Shown here: positions 15,301 to 22,982 of the stretch, piece by piece
How the letters are laid out: each line of letters opens with the position of its first letter
How positions within the stretch are numbered: position 1 is the first letter of the stretch
Assembly (NCBI GenBank): GCA_026874595.1
Contig: CM049307.1
Location: 48,645,678 to 48,709,677 of the forward strand
Length of the DNA: 64,000 nucleotides
Direction: 5' to 3'
DNA from: Sipunculus nudus
Taxonomy: Eukaryota; Annelida; Sipuncula; Golfingiida; Sipunculidae
Notes under the pieces: model-generated
What the model was told of the DNA's origin: nothing
The model's input: the letters and a program-made list of their open reading frames with translations, nothing else
Database searches by the model: none
Made by a program: the position numbers and the translations under genes

Positions 15301-18300
15301 ACACTGCTGCGGTCCTCGACATCTTTTTAGCTCAGCTGACTGAAAGTCATCTGAGCTATAGCGATCACTCTTTGTCCGTCGTCCGTCTGTCTGTCCGTCC
15401 GTTAACCAGGCACAAATCGTAACCCCTGGACCTAGAACCTTGTAACTTGGAATTCTGAGAGGTCCATAAAAAATCTCCTTAGAAACCTGAAATTAGGTCT
15501 CTGTTACCCATATCCTTCGAGCTATCGGGCCCCAAAGTACCCCCCAGAAAAGTAAAAAAATTTCTTACAAAAACTTCAATATCTCATTAACTACTTGACT
15601 GATGGTCATGATTTTTGGCATATATATTGATCATGAGATGATACATCACTTCCTGCAGACTGGTGGCGCCACCTATATTGTTAGATTTTTTTTTACGATT
15701 TTTTTTCTCTATTTTTGAGACCTTTAAAAATATGAACATCTGTTAACATGGCACAAATCGTAATGACTGGACCTAGAATCTTAATTCTTGACACACTGAA
15801 AGGTCCATGAAAAATCTCCTTGGAAACCAGAAATTAGGTCTCTGTTACCCATATCCTTCGAGCTATGGGGCCCCAAATACCCCCCAGAATAGTCAAAAAT
15901 TTCATACAAAAACTTCAATATCTCAATAACTACATCACTGATGGTCATGATTTTTGGCATGCATATTGATCATGAGATGTTCCATCAGTTCCTGCAGACT
16001 GGTGGCGCCACCTGTATTGTTCGATTTTTACGATTTTTTCCTCTATTTTTGAGACCTTTAAGGATGCTGTCATCTGTTAGCGTGGCACAAATCGTAACTA
16101 CTGGACCTAGAATCTTCATTTTCGACACACTTAGAGACCTATGAAAAGTCTCCATGGAAACCAGAAATTAGGTCTCTGTTACCCATATCCTTCGAGCTAT
16201 GGGGCCCCAAAGTACCGCTCAGAATAGTAAAAAATTTCATACAAAAACTTCAATATCTCATTAACTACATCACTGATGGTCATGATTTTTGGCATACATA
16301 TTGATCATGAGATGTTTCATTAGTTTCTGCAGACTGGTGGCGTCACCTGTATTTTTCAATTATTACGAATTGTTTTCTCAATTTTTGAGACCTTTAAGGA
16401 TGTAGTTATCTGTCAACAGGGTACAAATTGTAACGACAGGACCTAGAATCTTCATTCTTGACACACAGGGAGACCCATGATAAGTCTCCATGGAAACCTG
16501 ATATTAGGTCTCTGTTACCCATATCCTTTGAGCTATGGCACTCCAAAGTACAGCTCAGAATAATGGAAAATTTGATACAAAAGCTGAAGTATCTGAACAA
16601 CTTAAGCAGAGATAACCATAATTTTTTGCATGGATATTGATCATGGAGTGTTTCATCAGTTTCTGCAGACTGGTGGCACCCCTGTATTTGTTCGGGTTTT
16701 TTTTACGAAATTTTTCTCTATTTTTTAGACCTTTAAAGAAATGAACATCTGTTAACAGGGCACAAATAATAAAAACTGGACCTAGAATCTTCATTCTTGA
16801 CACACAGGGAGACCCATGAAAAGTTTCCATGGAAACCTGAAATTAGGTCTCTGTTACCCATATTCTTTAAGCTGTATGGCTCCAAAATACCCCCCAGAAT
16901 AATGGAAAATTTGATACAGAAACTGCAGTATCTCAATAACTACAACACTGATGGTCATGATTTTCGGCATACATATTGATCATGAGCTGTTCCATCAGTT
17001 TCTGCAGACTGGGCGCGCCACCTCTATTTTTTTTCAAATCTTTACGAATTTTTTACTCTTTTTTTTTTGAGACCTTTAAAGATGTGATTATCTGTCAACA
17101 GGGTACAAATCGCAACAACTGGACCTAGAATCTTCATTCTGTCATGCAAGGAGGCCCATGAAAAGTGCCTGTGGAAACTTGAAATTAGGTCTCTGTTACC
17201 CATATCCTTCAAGCTATAGGACTCCGAAGTATCCCTCAGAATAATGGACAATTTGATACAAAAGCTGAAGTATCTGAACAACTAATGCAGAGATCACCAT
17301 GATTCTTTGCATAGATATTGACCATTCAGTGTTTTTATTGGTTTCTGCAGACTGGTGGAGCCACCGGTTTTTTGGATCCGCCAAAACGAAGTTTTTGACC
17401 GGGTTCCTCCGCCGCTGCCGCTTTCGATTCCAGAGAGCTCCTCTGAGACTAATGGACCGATTTTTCCGAAACTTGCACCAATTATCGGGTCACATGTGAA
17501 CTGGTGCCTAACCAATTTGCGTTGACCTCTGTCCTTTACTCTCTATCAAGCGTCCATTTGTGGGTCTGTTTCCACACATTAACCCTGTTTGACCGATCAG
17601 GAAATAAAATTGATACAAATGTAGCCCTTGGATTGCTTTATAACATACACAAAAAATGGTGGCGCCACCTGTAACCATGTTTGCACATAGTCCATCTGTT
17701 CATCTGCCTTGTGTTAAAATCACTCAAGTCTCTGCAGTGAATTGACCAATTCACCTAAAATTCGTCATGCGATACATCCTGGATAGCTTTCTTGATTTTA
17801 TGACAGGTGGCGCCACCTACATTCACTTTCACGCTGATGACATCCAAGCTCATATCTCGGGAACCGTTTGACCGATCAGTAAATAAAATTTATACAAATG
17901 TAACCCTTGGATTGCTTTATAACATACACAAAAAATGGTGGTGCCACCTGTAACCATGTTTGCACAGTGACCATCTTTTCATCTGCCCTGGGTTAAAATC
18001 ACTCATATCTCTGCAGTGAATTGACTAATTCACCTGAAATTCAACATGCGTATACATCCTGGATAGCTTTCTTGTATTATGACAGGTGGCGCCACCTACA
18101 TTCACGTTCATGCTGATGACATCCAAGCTCATATCTCGGGAACCGTTTGACTGATCAGGAAATAAAATTGATACAAATGTAGCCCTTTGATAGCTCTATA
18201 ACATACACAAAAAATGGTGGCGCCACCTGTAACCATGTTTGCACAGTGTCCATCTGTTCATCTGCCTTGGGTTAAAATCACTAATATCTCTGCAGTGGTT

Positions 18301-21300
18301 TGACTAATTCACCTGAAATTCGTCATGTATTTACATCCTGGATAGCTTTCTTGATTTTATGACAGGTGGCGCCACCTACATACTAGTTTATGCTGCAGAC
18401 ATCCAAGCTCATATCTCGGGAACCATTTGAACGATTAGGCCAAAATTTTGCATGTGTATAGATCTCACATAGATCTTTATCATACACAAAACTGGAGGGG
18501 CCACCTGCAACCATTTTTGCACATTTTGCACAGCGTCTGTCTGTTAGTCTGCCGTGGCCTAAACTCACTCATTTCTCTGTAGTGGTTCGACATAACTGCC
18601 TAAAATTTTGCAGGTTTATACATCCTGGACAGCTTTATTGTATCCGCCAAAACAGAGTTTTGCGGATACTATGTTTTCAGCTGGCCGCCGCCGCCGCCGC
18701 CGCCGCCGCTGCGTAGGTGTCCGGAGAACTCCTCCGTAACCACGGGGCAGAATTTTCCGAAACCCGGGATTATGTTCGGGTCACATGTGAACTGCTTCCC
18801 CCCGATTTTGTTTTGACCTCTGACCTTTCCTTTGCGCTCTGCGTCCGTTTGTGCGTCTGTTTCCACACATAAACCCACATATCTCGGGAACCGTTTGACC
18901 GATCAGGAAAATGTTTTTGCACAAATGTAGCCCTCGGAGAGCTTTATAACATACACCAAAAATGGTGGCGCAACCTGCAACCATGTTTGCACAGTGTCCA
19001 TCTGTTCGTCTGCCTTGGGTTAAAATCACTCATATCTCTGCAGTGACTTGACTAATTCACCTGAAATTGGGCATGTGTAAACATCCTGGATAGCTTTTCT
19101 GATTTTATGACAGGTGGCGCCACCTACATTCACGTTTACGCTGCAGACATCCAAGCTCATATCTCGGGAACCGTTTGACCGATCAGGAAAATTCTTTTGC
19201 ACAAATGTAGCCCTTGGAGAGCTTTATAACATACACCAAAAATGGTGGCGCCACCTGCAACCATGTTTGCACAGTGTCCATCTGTTCGTCTGCCTTGGGT
19301 TAAAATCACTCATCTCCTGTAGTGACTTGACTAATTCACCTGAAATTGGGCATGCGTATACATCCTGGATAGCTTTTCTGATTTTATGACAGGTGGCGCC
19401 ACCTACATTCACGTTTACGCTGCAGACATCAAAGCTCATATCTCGGGAACCGTTTGACCGATCAGGAAAATTCTTTTGCACAAATTTAGCCCTTGGAGAG
19501 CTTTATAACATACACCAAAAATGGTGGCGCTACCTGCAACCATGTTTGCACAGTGTCCATCTGTTTGTCTGCCTTGGGTTAAAATCACTCATATCTCTGC
19601 AGTGATTTGACTAATTCACCTGAAATTTGGCATGCGTATACATCCTGGATAGCTTTTCTGATTTTATGACAGGTGGCGCCACCTGCATTCACGTTTACCC
19701 TGCAGACATCCGAGCTCATATCTCAGGAACCATTTGACCGATCAGGAAAATTGTTTTGCACAAATGTAGCCCTTGGAGAGCTTTATAACATACATCGAAA
19801 ATGGTGGCACCACCTGCAACCATGTTTGCACAGTGTCCATCTGTTCGTCTGCCTTGGGTTAAAATCACTCATATTTCTGCAGTGGTTTGACTAATTCACC
19901 TGAAATTCGGCATGCTTATACATCCTGGATAGCTTTTCTGATTTTATGACAGGTGGCGCCACCTACAATCAAGTTTACGCTGCAGACATCCAAGCTCATA
20001 TCTGAGAACCGTTTGACCGATTGGGCCAAAATTTTGCATGTGTATAAATCTCACATAGCTCTTTATCATACGCAAAACTGGTGGCGCCACCTGCAGCCAT
20101 GTTTGCACAGCTCCCATCTGTTTGTCTGCCATGGGATAAAATCACTCATATCTCGGCAGTGGTTTGACATATCTGCCTAAAATTTTGCAAGTTTATACAT
20201 CCCCGACAGCTCTCTTGATTTTATGACAGGTGGCGCCACCTGCATTCTAGTTTATGCAGCAGATATCCAAGCTCATATCTTGGGAACCGTTTGACCGATT
20301 GGGCCAAAGTTTTGCATGTGTATAGAGCTTTCTGGATTTTTTGGTAGGTAGCGCAACCTACATACACAATTTGGCTGCAGACATCCATGCTAATATGCAA
20401 CACTTCACCCGTTCCACTCTGATTTAGGCGGATACAAGTAGTCGCTTGTCGACTACCCGTATTCTAGTTGATTTTATGACAGGTGCTGCCACTTCATTCT
20501 AGTTAATGCTGCACACATCCAAGCTCATATCTAAGGAACCATTTGACTGATTGGGCCAAAATTGTGCATGTGTTTAGATCTCACATAGGTCTTTATCATA
20601 CACAAAACTGGAGGGGTCACCTGCAACCATTTTTGCACAGTGTCTGTCTGTTTGTCTGCTGTGGGCTAAAATCACTCATATACATGTAGTGGTTTGACTT
20701 TTCTGCCTAAAATTTTGCATATGCATACAACTTGGACAGCTTTCTGGATTTGTGGTAGGTTGCACAACCTACATACACATTTAGGCTGCAGACATCCATG
20801 CTAATATGCAACATACCTCACTCTGTTTTTCCCTTGCCACTCAATCCATGCCTCACTTCACCCGTTCCACTCTGACTTTGGCAGATACACGTAGTCACTT
20901 GTCAGTTACCCGTATTCTGGTTTTTAAAGTTTAAAAATTTTTTCAATATTTTTGAGATATATAAATACAGACTAAATCTTGGCCTGTTGGTTAATCTGTT
21001 TGATGCTTCAGTTGAATGGGTATATACTACCATTCTGATGATAAAATTTCCTTTTGCGAATCTCTTCCCAGTCAGCTGAGCGTCATGACCCATGGGTCAC
21101 TTGTTTGTGTAACTGCTGCTTGGTATGGCAAGGTTCTCTGGGCATGACCACCAGGGCCGGCACAATGCAAAGAATTGTAATCACACCAGTGAGGGCATGG
21201 TAGCGTGATATTTATGTGAACAGTATTTTAAAATATTTGATTAATATTATAGTCAATGTTTTAATCTGTTTATTTAAATGTCTTTTCTGTTTTGTCAGTG

Positions 21301-21416
21301 ACCAGTCAGATCCATTCAATCGCAGCCCACTGACGATGGACATGGTCATTCCTCAGGACGAGCTTCGGGAACGGATAGAGCAGTGGCTTAAAGACAACCA
21401 AAAGAAGTCGTCATAA
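253..21416 (+). CDS. UBE4A: UBE4A, ubiquitin conjugation factor E4 A (3' 14 exons; 5' end outside window)
   Basis: A U-box E3/E4 ligase of the Ufd2 family, which extends ubiquitin chains on substrates that already carry ubiquitin, working with an E2. Coding exons are 253-394, 1080-1312, 2335-2520, 3985-4102, 4884-5102, 6820-7077, 8160-8416, 9588-9748, 10820-11012, 11378-11491, 12445-12696, 13376-13627, 14610-14767 and 21299-21416. All joins keep frame (2661 nt, 886 residues plus stop). Residues 1 to about 800 match the Ufd2 core, with blocks such as [19 protein letters not shown] and [19 protein letters not shown]. Residues about 813-880 are the U-box ([16 protein letters not shown] ... [11 protein letters not shown]). 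These blocks match vertebrate UBE4A more closely than UBE4B, as judged from memory of the family. Human UBE4A is about 1066 residues, so roughly 180 N-terminal residues lie upstream. All exons use GT-AG borders. No breaks were seen. Confidence 0.93.
395..1079. other. UBE4A intron
   Basis: AT-rich intron. No repeat, RNA or second coding signal was recognised. Confidence 0.7.
1080..1312 (+). CDS. UBE4A: UBE4A coding exon, residues 48-125
   Basis: Acceptor gatattttag and donor GTGAGG. The acceptor at 1079 was chosen because the alternative at 1090 would put a stop in frame three codons later. The exon ends [13 protein letters not shown], matching the LLYFTRQKDMAK block of UBE4A. Confidence 0.88.
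1718..2210. mobile_element. ~490-bp MITE-like repeat, copy R1
   Basis: Starts AAGGGACATAATCAGGAGC and ends near GGCCCCTTT. A second direct copy at 3374-3877 matches along its length (shared blocks include the opening words and GGCAGGTACAA). The ends form a short imperfect inverted repeat (AAAGGG ... CCCTTT). Non-autonomous DNA element inferred; superfamily not assigned. Confidence 0.6.
2335..2520 (+). CDS. UBE4A: UBE4A coding exon, residues 126-187
   Basis: Acceptor actttgtag and donor GTATGT, phase 0 on both sides. It contains [14 protein letters not shown], which matches the UBE4A TLLGVILSISCLLK block. Confidence 0.92.
3374..3877. mobile_element. ~500-bp MITE-like repeat, copy R2
   Basis: Second copy of the repeat at 1718-2210, in the next intron of UBE4A. 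Left end TTAAAGGGACATAATCA, right end GATTTGGCCCCTTTAA. The near-symmetrical TTAAAGGG ends suggest terminal inverted repeats. Confidence 0.6.
3985..4102 (+). CDS. UBE4A: UBE4A coding exon, residues 188-226
   Basis: Acceptor gtatttgcag and donor GTATGT. It encodes the [12 protein letters not shown] motif typical of the Ufd2 core. The outgoing phase is 1 (G, joined to GA of the next exon, gives Gly). Confidence 0.92.
4103..4883. other. UBE4A intron
   Basis: AT-rich, with ATGCATAT/TGCATG-type words. Nothing identifiable. Confidence 0.6.
4884..5102 (+). CDS. UBE4A: UBE4A coding exon, residues 227-299
   Basis: Acceptor tttatacag and donor GTATGC. Contains the highly conserved [19 protein letters not shown] block of the Ufd2 core. 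The end is variable and rich in Gln and Arg ([10 protein letters not shown]). The outgoing phase is 1. Confidence 0.92.
6008..6273. mobile_element. ~265-bp repeat, copy S1
   Basis: Aligns by eye to 7207-7475 (shared words such as ATTTGTAAA/CTTTGTAAA, CTCTGG, ATGTTATAA, TTCAAG and the terminal TAGGCCCCTTTA). Both copies end in the same AGGCCCCTTT word as the R1/R2 repeats, suggesting related termini. Confidence 0.5.
6320..6700 (+). mobile_element. tRNA-derived SINE relic
   Basis: The head (6324-6400) has an A-box-like TGGCCCAGGGGTAGAGC and a decayed B-box-like GAGTTAAAATCTC about 40 nt later, the arrangement of a tRNA-derived promoter. The body after it contains GGGGTTCCTCAGTGGTATTA and no ORF. 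It is not a functional tRNA, because the B box lacks GGTTCGA and the arms do not pair well. Confidence 0.45.
6820..7077 (+). CDS. UBE4A: UBE4A coding exon, residues 300-385
   Basis: Acceptor atgtttcag. The donor GTCAGG at 7078 is a weaker consensus, but it is the one that keeps frame into [14 protein letters not shown]. Contains [15 protein letters not shown] and [12 protein letters not shown], matching the family. Confidence 0.88.
7207..7475. mobile_element. ~265-bp repeat, copy S2
   Basis: Second copy of the repeat at 6008-6273, in the following UBE4A intron. It ends GGGATAGGCCCCTTTA. Confidence 0.5.
8160..8416 (+). CDS. UBE4A: UBE4A coding exon, residues 386-471
   Basis: Acceptor ggtattgcag and donor GTAAGA. 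It encodes [11 protein letters not shown] and [20 protein letters not shown] of the Ufd2 core; the outgoing phase is 0. Confidence 0.92.
8417..9587. other. UBE4A intron
   Basis: AT-rich. A TTACTTGTG/ATTTAT-rich tract was seen but no identifiable element. Confidence 0.5.
9588..9748 (+). CDS. UBE4A: UBE4A coding exon, residues 472-524
   Basis: The acceptor is a long T run ending gtacag. The donor GTACGT at 9749 was chosen because only this end (phase 2, CA joined to C) continues into HFHREQLF. Contains [19 protein letters not shown]. Confidence 0.88.
9749..10819. other. UBE4A intron with a G run
   Basis: Holds a run of about 12 Gs near 9809-9820 and otherwise ordinary AT-rich intron sequence. 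Confidence 0.5.
10820..11012 (+). CDS. UBE4A: UBE4A coding exon, residues 525-589
   Basis: Acceptor tttgattgacag and donor GTAATG. It encodes the family signature [20 protein letters not shown], one of the best conserved blocks in Ufd2 proteins. Confidence 0.94.
11378..11491 (+). CDS. UBE4A: UBE4A coding exon, residues 590-627
   Basis: Acceptor ctttttcag and donor GTGAGT, phase 0 on both sides. It encodes [20 protein letters not shown], a hallmark helix pair of the Ufd2 core. Confidence 0.94.
11492..12444. other. UBE4A intron
   Basis: No supported element. An open frame at 11530-11799 has no homology I recognise and no splice support, so it was not called. Confidence 0.5.
12445..12696 (+). 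CDS. UBE4A: UBE4A coding exon, residues 628-711
   Basis: Acceptor gatatttcag and donor GTGAGG. Begins with a charged, coiled-coil-like stretch ([15 protein letters not shown]), followed by [13 protein letters not shown] and [12 protein letters not shown], as in the family. Confidence 0.93.
13259..13352. repeat. Degenerate minisatellite of GAATATTTATAAAC-like units
   Basis: About four imperfect repeats of a 14-25 bp unit built on ATATTTATAAAC, just before the acceptor of the UBE4A exon at 13376. Confidence 0.5.
13376..13627 (+). CDS. UBE4A: UBE4A coding exon, residues 712-795
   Basis: Acceptor ataacaag and donor GTAAGT. It encodes [20 protein letters not shown] and [16 protein letters not shown]. 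The acceptor AAG is unusual, with a pyrimidine-poor tract before it, but the frame and homology fix it. Confidence 0.92.
13628..14609. other. UBE4A intron
   Basis: Holds a short TA tract near 13660-13682 and TCTGTCTGTCTCACTCTC just before the last part of the intron. No element recognised. Confidence 0.5.
14610..14767 (+). CDS. UBE4A: UBE4A coding exon, N-terminal half of the U-box, residues 796-847
   Basis: Contains [20 protein letters not shown] and [11 protein letters not shown], the first half of the U-box. Donor GTACGT, outgoing phase 2. The acceptor at 14609 was chosen because it makes the linker the same length as in vertebrates. An in-frame acceptor 27 nt upstream (AG at 14581-14582) would add nine residues. 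Confidence 0.9.
14867..15043. mobile_element. Short MITE, copy T2
   Basis: Starts CAGTGGGACCTGTG after TA and ends ACAGGTTCCTCTG. It shares the terminal words and the GAGACCACC/GGTGGTCTTA interior with the copy at 28-213. The right end is slightly decayed. Confidence 0.55.
15400..17365 (+). repeat. Tandem array A, ~335-345 bp units, about six copies
   Basis: Unit landmarks recur at even spacing: GAGACCTTTAA at about 15717, 16051, 16387, 16726 (TAGACC) and 17069. Each unit also has CTGTTAACAGGGCACAAATC-like, GGACCTAGAATCTTCATTC-like and CTGCAGACTGGTGGCGCCAC-like blocks. The ORFs inside are by-products of the repeat. Confidence 0.85.
17658..20352 (+). repeat. Tandem array B, ~280-bp units with paired GGTGGCGCCACC palindromes
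   Basis: GGTGGCGCCACC or a one- or two-base variant starts at 17658, 17807, 17937, 18085, 18216, 18365 and, past the 5' end of element I, at 18964, 19113, 19244, 19392, 19523, 19672, 19803, 19952, 20080 and 20229. The spacing alternates between about 149 and 130 bp. Other conserved unit words are CATATCTCGGGAACCGTTTG and GCACAGTGTCCATCTGTTC. Confidence 0.85.
18641..18710 (+). repeat. 5' hairpin and CCG microsatellite of element I
   Basis: A stem-loop (18641-18668) is followed by GGCCGCCGCCGCCGCC-type repeats to about 18710, a sharp GC peak in an AT-rich intron. The same structure is inverted at about 29325-29397. Confidence 0.8.
20438..20467 (+). other. Helitron-like 3' terminus (hairpin plus CTAG)
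   Basis: Stem GTAGTCG (20438-20444), loop CTTGT, stem CGACTAC (20450-20456), then seven bases and CTAG. In Helitrons this hairpin is thought to mark the end of rolling-circle transfer. Three further versions are present: 20891-20920 (decayed), 26061-26090 and, inverted, 27643-27674. Confidence 0.75.
21299..21416 (+). CDS. UBE4A: UBE4A last coding exon, C-terminal half of the U-box, residues 848-886
   Basis: Acceptor tttttgtcag. It encodes [17 protein letters not shown] and a terminal helix ending [12 protein letters not shown], then TAA at 21414-21416. It completes the U-box after a 6.5-kb intron. Confidence 0.94.
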
Positions 21417-21429
21417 CATTTACTACAGG

Positions 21430-21435
21430 AATAAA
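21430..21435 (+). terminator. Likely UBE4A polyadenylation signal
   Basis: AATAAA 14 nt after the UBE4A stop codon. It is very close to the stop, so a site further downstream may also be used. Confidence 0.5.
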
Positions 21436-21698
21436 CTTAAAATTATAAAAAAAAATACATGTATTGACAACATTAACTGCAGTGATAAATATAAATTATA
21501 AACAAATATACAGGAATTGACAAAATGGGTACGGTGTTGAAAAATTGTGTATGAGAGCATACCAGTGTAACAATTCTTGATAATTTTTTATCCTAAATAT
21601 ATTTATTTTGTTGATAGATCAGCTAAGACTTCACTGTGAAAATTTTATTGGATGTGGAGATTTTTACTGAGGTCACTTGAAATATACTGTATCTATAT

Positions 21699-22051
21699 CA
21701 CTATGAGAACTGGGCTATCACAAAGTGAAGGTCTGTGACCAGTTTCATCACTCCTGGTCACTGCCACGCAACAGGTAATTAGCAGTGATGGGGAGTGACT
21801 AAACTGTTCACAGACTATCACTGTGTGACCAGCAGTGATAGTTTAGCAGCCCTGGGGATCAGTTGATGGGGTGTGACTAATTGATAATTTGGTGAGTGAC
21901 CAGGAGTTACTGGCAGTGATGCTGAGTGAACTTAGTTACTCCACCAGACACTAGCTTGATGACAGGTGATAATGACTTTGACCACCAGTGATCCTTGTTG
22001 GTGGGTGATTGACAGGTAGTGACCAAGAGTGACCAGGAGTGAATCTTAGTG
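21699..22051 (+). mobile_element. 353-bp CACTA-like MITE, copy C1
   Basis: Starts CACTATGAGAACTGGGC and ends ATCTTAGTG, so the outer bases read CACTA ... TAGTG. The interior is full of GTGACCAG/CTGGTCAC words able to fold back. An inverted copy of the same length (353 bp) is at 30123-30475. The CACTA/TAGTG ends suggest the EnSpm/CACTA superfamily, but no clean 3-bp target duplication was found, so the class is tentative. Confidence 0.6.
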
Positions 22052-22179
22052 ATAAGTACTGCTATTAAGCCAAAGGCACAGATGTAAATCATGGTTTTTT
22101 AATCAACTCTGGACCCAGTTTCATGTTAACAGAAATTTATTTGTACAACATTAGAATTTTCATTTTATAAGTCCATGGG

Positions 22180-22912
22180 CTAGGAGGGGTCACCGTGCAC
22201 CCCCTCTGGGATTTTATGACATAGGTATATTTAGATCCCCAAGTATGTCCAATTAATGAATTAAGATGTTAACATTGATTATTTTGGGATACACTTCCCT
22301 TTTTAGGCCATTTAAAGACAACCGCGTCTTTACGCACGCACCCGCGGACAGGTTGCCTTGATAGGGGGGTAGTAATATTTAATATTTGACATATTCACTT
22401 CAAATAAACTGCATTGTTTGCAAATAGTGCGGAAAAGTCACTGACAACAATTATCATATAAATGTATTATGTATTTTTGTTGATGAAGCAATTAATCACT
22501 ATACTTATAAAATATCATAAAAAAATTGAATTTAATAGCTTTTTCTTTCATTATTCCCAACAGAAGTTTATTTTTGAGTTGATGTTGCATTTCTAAATTT
22601 CTACTACATTAATACATTAGTTCCTGACATTCCTATAATTTCTGAGGATAAAATTATGAATATTTGACCATATACACCTGCAATGAATGACCCTTTGTTA
22701 ATTCTATTTTATGGTATCGCTTGTTTATAAGACGGATGTGGTGTTATTTGTTCCTCTCCAGATGCATTGATTTTCACTGTGATGCTTCCCTAATACTCTG
22801 AACTGTTATTTGTCTGAACCTGAAGGTGTTTATTGGTTTTAAAAATAAAGGAAACCCTTTCTTGGGCCATTTTTTACATTTAAAATTTATACAAAAAATA
22901 ATTATATTTAGG

Positions 22913-22982
<70 letters not shown>

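Larger units (their letters stand above)
18640..20467 (+). mobile_element. Element I, rolling-circle-like element inserted in M
   Basis: The 5' end is a near-perfect hairpin, TATCCGCCAAAAC / GTTTTGCGGATA (18641-18668). A CCG trinucleotide run follows, then the tandem B units. The 3' end has the perfect hairpin GTAGTCG-CTTGT-CGACTAC (20438-20456), then CCGTATT and CTAG (20464-20467). A hairpin 7 nt before CTAG is the classic Helitron 3' terminus. GGCGGATAC next to the 3' hairpin is complementary to the 5' GTATCCGCC. The empty site is visible in the paralogous M copy at about 25635. No ORF encodes a Rep/helicase, so it is non-autonomous. Confidence 0.75.
17375..20920 (+). mobile_element. Element M, nested in O and itself hosting I
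   Basis: It begins in a T run of array A with GATCCGCCAAAACGAAG, followed by a CCGCCGCTGCCGC tract. It continues into the GGTGGCGCCACC array and ends with a decayed hairpin GTAGTCACTTGTCAGTTAC, then CCGTATTCTGG (20911-20920). The A-type sequence resumes immediately after it. The related M copy at 24912-26090 has a cleaner end CCGTATTCTAG. Confidence 0.65.
15329..21104 (+). mobile_element. Element O: rolling-circle-like element with tandem core, carrying nested M and I
   Basis: The 5' end (15329-15357) is an imperfect palindrome starting AGCTCAGCTGACT and ending AGTCATCTGAGCT. The 3' end has the hairpin TGACCCATGGGTCA (about 21086-21100), then CTTG, then TT in the flank. Flanking Ts on both sides fit insertion between T and T. 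It has a ~335-345 bp tandem core (15400-17365), no ORF of transposase or Rep-helicase size, and the nested M/I insertions. The same termini occur on the 57286-59900 element. Best reading: non-autonomous Helitron/Helentron-type element; this class is inferred from structure only. Confidence 0.65.

Noticed and set aside
19114-19894. Repeated ~70-codon open frames beginning [17 protein letters not shown] in array B, and their counterparts in the inverted copy
   Set aside because: They recur once per ~280-bp tandem unit because the unit repeats. They are short, end at unit-specific stops, have no splice or homology support and also appear in other frames.
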